Of a DNA stretch of 64,000 bases, positions 59,101 through 64,000 are shown piece after piece (the first letter of the stretch is position 1; every line of letters begins with the position of its first letter). A program made the position numbers and the translations under genes. Origin of the DNA: Rhynochetos jubatus (Eukaryota > Chordata > Aves > Eurypygiformes > Rhynochetidae); NCBI GenBank assembly GCA_027574665.1, contig CM050648.1:143344175-143408174 (forward strand), in the 5' to 3' direction. The notes under the pieces were generated by a model. That model did no database searches. It was not told where the DNA came from and was given only the letters and a program-made list of their open reading frames with translations.

Positions 59101-62100
59101 CTCTGAACGAACTCAAGTTTAGAAGCCAAGACATAGAATGACTACAGCCAAATCAAATAAGCACATGAAGAAAGTACACTCTCAGCACTCACAGAAGAGG
59201 TTGCTGTTCCTACTCATAAGTCTGGCATATCATCAGATTCAAGTTATGGGTGCTTGTCCAGTGTCCTTAATCAGTTTAACTGCCTTAGCTTTTAAAGAAA
59301 GGTAGCACCCACATTATAAATAACACTTAATACCTTAGATGATTTGTAGATTAAGAAAAAGCTAAGATGTCAACAGTTTGATAATTTCAAATAGGATTGT
59401 AAAAATTAAATGCATATTTTATATATGTGTAGTACAGAATTAAAATGACACACCTACTGGTGTAGTAAAAAAAAAACCACCCCTACTTTAAATCACTCTA
59501 AAGTTTCAATAGGAATTCTCATGAGAAGTTGCAATTCCCCAGGTTTTGAAAGTTCCTTGCCAATAAAAACCAAGCAAATGTAAAAAAAAAAAACCCCAGT
59601 GGACACCCAGCTTGCTGGAGTTGGCCCATACTTTCCTTTTTTACACTGGAAGAAAAGCCTCTTCAGAACTTTGGAGGTGAGAGCAAAACTACTTGTCTTC
59701 ACCTGACTTATTTCCATAGCTCACATTTTCTACACAACCAGCCCATAAAGTTAATGTAAACTATTGTGACCTATGGGAAACTCAGGCCATTATAATCTTA
59801 AAACCCACCAGTTCACTACCCCAGTAATTAGAATTCATTACCATCAAATGCCTGAGAAAGTCACCAAGGTAAAAAAGAACCCCAAAACTCTAGTTTTGTA
59901 GTGCGATATCCAGACACCCCAGCTCAAAGCATGCTGTTGAGTACTTTCTTCGGGCTCGAAGGTTATTTCTAGTTCACCCACCCCCAACATCAGATCACTT
60001 CCCTTGTTTCTATTCTAATGTAGGCCATAGCCAGCTCCTCCCCTCCGTGCAGATTCCATTCCAGCCAATTCACTTCTTCGCTTACTGATCCCACAGCTTC
60101 CTCAAGCCGGGAAACAACCTCTGGCTGGAAGGATACTGCCTCTCAGCTTTGAAGCGTGGCAGATAACAAACTACCTTTCAGGCAGCTGGCTGACCACAGA
60201 AGTTCACACTGTAAACCACTTGTCCCATAGGCTTGGCTTAGTTTATTCCCACTAAATTAACTTACAGGGGAAAAAAAGCATCCTTAATCACTAAAATATC
60301 GCAGGATACTTTGAAATGCCAGCCTATCAGCAGTGATTTTGCAAGATTTTCATCTATGGTGTTGTACAAACCCTTTATTTATTCAGGACTCAAAATTGAT
60401 ACCTCAAAAGGCCATTCTGCAGTACTTTGAAAAGTAACACAGTGAAGGAAACATCAGATTATATGACAAGTTGTAAAAATTAAGTACATTTATGGCATCT
60501 ATTCCATAATTAGATTCACTGGAAGAGTTTTCAAGCAGCCTTTGGAAATTTTTCATGACACCCACAGCTACATATTCATGTTTTTAATCCTATTCCAGGC
60601 AAGTTTCAATAAATAGGGGTTTTTTTCTGAATTGTACTTCATCTTATATCAAGTACCAGCATCTTTTTATTTTCATCACGCTTCTCATTTTATTAAGGGA
60701 TGTAGAAAGATATCTTAAGAACAGCAGAGGTGATTAAACTGTTCACACACCTCACAACGACAAATTGCTGTGATGCACTACTCCCTGTTTAATCAGCTCT
60801 AGGCATCAATTAGACAGCCAGAAACCACTTTCCTAACAACCGTAGTAAAAACTGGTGGGGGCAAGTGTCTTGGCTCCATTGGACAGAGCTTTTAATGGGT
60901 GGCAAATCAGATTTTTCAGATGCTGGTTGTGACTGAAAATTTGGCAATTCACCACGTGCTGCAAGTAACCAGTATTATTTTGTACCACTACACTTGGTGG
61001 CAGAGAAAGGAAGAAAAACATGAAAACATTGGTTATTTGGCTGTAGATAATCTGTACTTGAAAAACAACAACATAAATGCATGAAATCACTGTGGGTATG
61101 ACTGCTGAACGGTGTAGAAAGTCAGAAAAGAACTCTGCTTGCACTCCATGTTGCCTGGGCATAAGCAGCTCCCACTCCAAAACTCTGTGCCAGCACAAGA
61201 CTCACCTGATGCAAAAGCCCTGCCGAAGCAGGGCAACCCTGGCTTGTCTTCAAGGCCAGGCTGGATGAGGTTTTGAGCAACCTGGTCTAGTGGAAGGTAT
61301 CCCTGCCCATGGCAGGGGGTTGGAACTGGATGGGCTTTAAGATCCTTTCCAACCCAAAGCATTTTGTGATTAGTTCAGAATCATCCACACACAGGGTGAC
61401 AGTTTCCATATGGGAACTGAAATGGGCCTGCACCCATCCAGCACACACTTCAAGCGCTTTCGGCTAAAGAGGGACAGCAGTAGTCTCTGCAAAACACCCT
61501 CTGCACTTAGTGCAGATTTATGGCACCATAGATGAAAATCTGTGACTAAGACTTAATGAGGTCTCACTGCAGACTAGCCTGCAATCCTTATCACCTTAGT
61601 TTCATTTTTACAAGGATTAAAAACCAGTAAGAAGGATTCTTGGACTAATACTACAGCTGTAGGAAAAAAAGACATGGGAGGGATCATTATTCATGTACCT
61701 GTTAGACAGTCCAATGAAGTTACATGAGAAGTGGTACACATACACTCCTAAGTCACACGGTAACTACTGCAACTCCGGTAGCTTGAACAGAAATAGCCAA
61801 TTATACTACTGACACTCTAACAACAGTTGACAATTCACTCCTCTGCACCTCAGTTCTCCATCCGTGAACAGCGTAATACCATTCCACAGCTTTTTTTTAA
61901 ATCTTGAATATTTTAGCAGTGGCAAAAGAGTTCAAGACCATGGTGGAAAGCAATGAAAACAAAAGACCAAAACACCAAACAAAAACCTTTTCTTGATCAA
62001 TTCAATTCAGCAAGTAGTAAACCAGAACTAGAGCAAAGCATATGATGATAGAAGCAACAAGCTAAAATGCAGAACTTAAAGAACTACAGAACTCTCAGAC

Positions 62101-63219
62101 TGCACTACACTGCCCGAGTATAATGCAAATTATAGAGGAAAAGAAAAACAAAGAACACCAGTAAGCAGAGGCATGCAAGAATCTGAAGGGAAGAATAAAC
62201 ATCTCAAACAACGAATAAAGTCAGAACATGCACAAGGATGCTGCAACACAACAAGGAGAAAGATAAACAGACTATGTGCCAGCAGTCCTGAGACAAAAAA
62301 AACTGTAGTTCTGCATAAGGAACTTCACCACAGCAGGACAATTGAGGGAGCAGTTGAAACGAGATAACAGAGAGATGAAAGGATCATTAACTGTGAGACA
62401 CCAAAATGACACCGTGCTCACATATCAGGAACAAGCAAACAATTACATCATACCAAGCAGATAAAAGTTAAAGGGAGAGATAACCGGATTAAGGAGGATG
62501 GATGTAGGGAGAATTCCTCACAAGTTAGACATGGCACATAGTTGCTTTATACATATATTATACAGAAAAAAAAAAAAAGAGGGACTGTAACCTGGTAAAA
62601 GGAAAGACTGATAAAATATAGGGCCAGAGCAAGTTTGACAGCGAGTCACTTTCCTTTCACGTTTTCACTGACATGCTAAACAACGTGAGCTCTGTTGGTG
62701 CTACATCAGATAGCTATGCGCTGTCGGAACAGCCTGACAGCTTGGGGTGATAAAACCGTATTCTGCAGTACTACAGTACGTACTGTTCCAGTATCTGTGT
62801 GTTCAGAAAGTATGGAAGTACTGCACGAAACATGCAAGTTACACTGGTCAGCGGCACCTTCAGCTACAGTCTCTGGAGAAAAACGTGCTGCAGCCCAAGG
62901 CTGAGGCAGCTTTGCAAAGCAAAACAAAACCTGAAACACTTAATTTGAGCCCTTATGACAAAACTTAAAAAAAAACCCTTCTCCTATTTGTGCCATATGT
63001 TTTTCTGAGGTTATTTTTCCTTTTATTATAAAAGGAATAGCTTCTTACCAACCCACTCCCCACCTAAAAAAAGTCCTGTAGAAGAAAAACCTGTGAAATG
63101 AATCCACATATAGGAGAATGCAAACCATTTACATTATGAAAGTTTTTGATTATAAAATCTTACCTCATCACAATCTCCTTCAACCATAGCATAAATAGCT
63201 TTCTTAACCAAGTTTGTAC
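56027..63219 (-). CDS. NAA30: NAA30, catalytic subunit of the NatC N-terminal acetyltransferase (3' two coding exons; 5' part lies beyond the window)
   Basis: Two minus-strand exons, 63164-63219 and 56027-56164, join in phase to give the last 64 residues of NAA30. They read [18 protein letters not shown], then [20 protein letters not shown], and end [13 protein letters not shown] with a TAA stop. NAA30 is a GNAT-fold enzyme. With NAA35 and NAA38 it forms the ribosome-associated NatC complex, which acetylates N-terminal Met followed by a bulky hydrophobic residue, using acetyl-CoA. The window includes the end of the acetyl-CoA-binding loop (a split glycine then TNL, downstream of the family RRNGIG motif) and the [13 protein letters not shown] segment typical of the GNAT C-terminal half. 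No disabling change is seen. The human protein is 362 residues; the N-terminal part and the promoter lie past 64,000. Confidence 0.96.
56165..63163 (-). other. NAA30: NAA30 intron, 7.0 kb
   Basis: The intron between the two NAA30 exons. It contains a CR1 tail (about 61232-61370) and poly(A) runs at 56450-56465 and near 59582 and 62567. It also contains a 14-bp perfect palindrome at 62773-62786. No nested gene was recognised on either strand. Confidence 0.88.
61232..61370 (+). mobile_element. CR1 LINE, short 3' tail (plus orientation)
   Basis: Sense-strand CR1 signatures: AAGGCCAGGCTGGATGAGG, GCAACCTGGTCTAGTGGAAG, CCCTGCCCATGGCAGGGGGT and CCTTTCCAACCCAAAGCATT, ending GTGAT. About 140 bp remain. 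It lies in an NAA30 intron, antisense to the gene, and looks more diverged than the other two copies. Confidence 0.92.
63164..63219 (-). CDS. NAA30: NAA30 penultimate coding exon
   Basis: 56 nt on the - strand between acceptor CTATATTTCAG and donor GTAAG. Two bases complete a glycine codon, then 18 codons encode [18 protein letters not shown], ending in phase 0. It is too short to appear as an open frame and was identified by its match to NAA30 and by phase. Confidence 0.95.
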
Positions 63220-64000
63220 CTGAAATATAGATTTCAGTGAGTGTCAGAGTTGCAATGCAAAAGATGCTGGCTTATACATGACTAATGTCTACGTGACATG
63301 ACACCTGGGGAAAGCAGGGAGGAAAAAAAAAGAAACAAGAAGTTGCAGTCAAGTTGCAGCCTCAAATCTGACCGTTAAAATAATCCGTAAAGTTATCCAG
63401 AGACTCAGCTTGAGCGCAAGATTCTTCTAACACAAGGATATTAGAAACAGGCTTCTATGTTTAACATAGTGTTATATATAGCCTTCCAAGATGTGATTCA
63501 TTCCTTTTTGTTGCATTTAAAGTCAAAATCTGCTGGCACGTACTTGAAGGACATTTGTCTTCCAAGGGAATTTCCTCTTACTAAAACAAATACTTCTATT
63601 AGTAACAGAACTTATGAAACCACTTTTCTTGTGGCTCACTCCCATTTGGATTTGCTAGTATCTAATAACACGGTTGAAGCCCATCCCTTGCCCTCAGTCA
63701 AGCACTAACTTAATTCTTTATCATTATTTTTCATCTATTTCACAACAGTTCTACAAATGTAATATCCCTACCTGTCTGTAGAATTGGGGTGAAATTGAAA
63801 GTTGATTTCAAAGATATTAGTGGAAAAAACTGCTGTTCAGTGAAATTGCATAAATCTCACTTCCATAAGAAGGCTAAGGAAAAGGAAAAAAAACCCCAAG
63901 GAATCTAGAGAATGTTTCCAAGTATTCTCAAAACTTTAATCAATTAAGATTTTCATTGAATGTACGACAAAACTCTACTACGTTTAAAACAAATCTGCAG
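63220..64000 (-). other. NAA30: NAA30 upstream intron (partial)
   Basis: The intron ahead of the 56-nt exon, on the - strand. The next exon should encode the residues leading to RRNGI and is not found before the window ends. Nothing else is visible. Confidence 0.85.

Noticed and set aside
1-64000. Bacterial-type systems, CRISPR arrays, integrated viruses, tRNA/rRNA genes
   Set aside because: Searched by eye on both strands; the window has vertebrate introns, UTRs and CR1 elements, and no direct-repeat arrays, retroviral frames or tRNA boxes were seen.

Overview
This window is nuclear DNA from a bird or close sauropsid relative. Two observations support that. Three short 5'-truncated CR1 LINE tails of the avian/reptilian type are present. 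Three vertebrate genes in compact intron-exon form appear in the order SLC35F4 - CCDC198 - NAA30, the neighbourhood found on human chromosome 14q (there in the opposite orientation). There are no bacterial operons, phage genes or CRISPR arrays. The species cannot be fixed from the sequence alone.

Layout. From 1 to about 17,290 lies the 3' half of SLC35F4 on the + strand: five coding exons (5710-5929, 12597-12722, 13868-14060, 15756-15845, 16831-17072) whose GT/AG sites and reading phases chain without a gap into 289 C-terminal residues, then a short 3'UTR with poly(A) signals. From about 17,290 to 24,339 is an intergenic stretch with one CR1 element. From 24,340 to 34,384 lies a complete CCDC198 (formerly C14orf105) coding sequence on the + strand: six exons that chain in phase to 293 codons plus stop. 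From 34,385 to about 52,870 is an 18 kb gene-poor interval with a second CR1, a G/C homopolymer pair and several homeodomain-motif-rich blocks that may be conserved non-coding elements. From about 52,870 to 64,000 is the 3' end of NAA30 on the - strand: two coding exons (56027-56164 and 63164-63219), a 3'UTR of up to about 3.1 kb with two candidate poly(A) sites, and intron sequence; the rest of NAA30 lies beyond 64,000.

Functionally these are unrelated neighbours. SLC35F4 is a multi-pass drug/metabolite-transporter-superfamily protein whose paralogue SLC35F3 has been linked to thiamine transport. CCDC198 is a small, probably N-myristoylated membrane-associated protein. NAA30 is the catalytic subunit of the NatC N-terminal acetyltransferase. 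CCDC198 and NAA30 are convergent. I found no evidence of a new multi-gene system. The points most worth checking are the full avian CCDC198 model, two like-oriented CR1 copies flanking that gene, the G/C tract pair at 48.9-49.3 kb, the alternative NAA30 3' ends and a few exon-like or enhancer-like islands in the gene desert.
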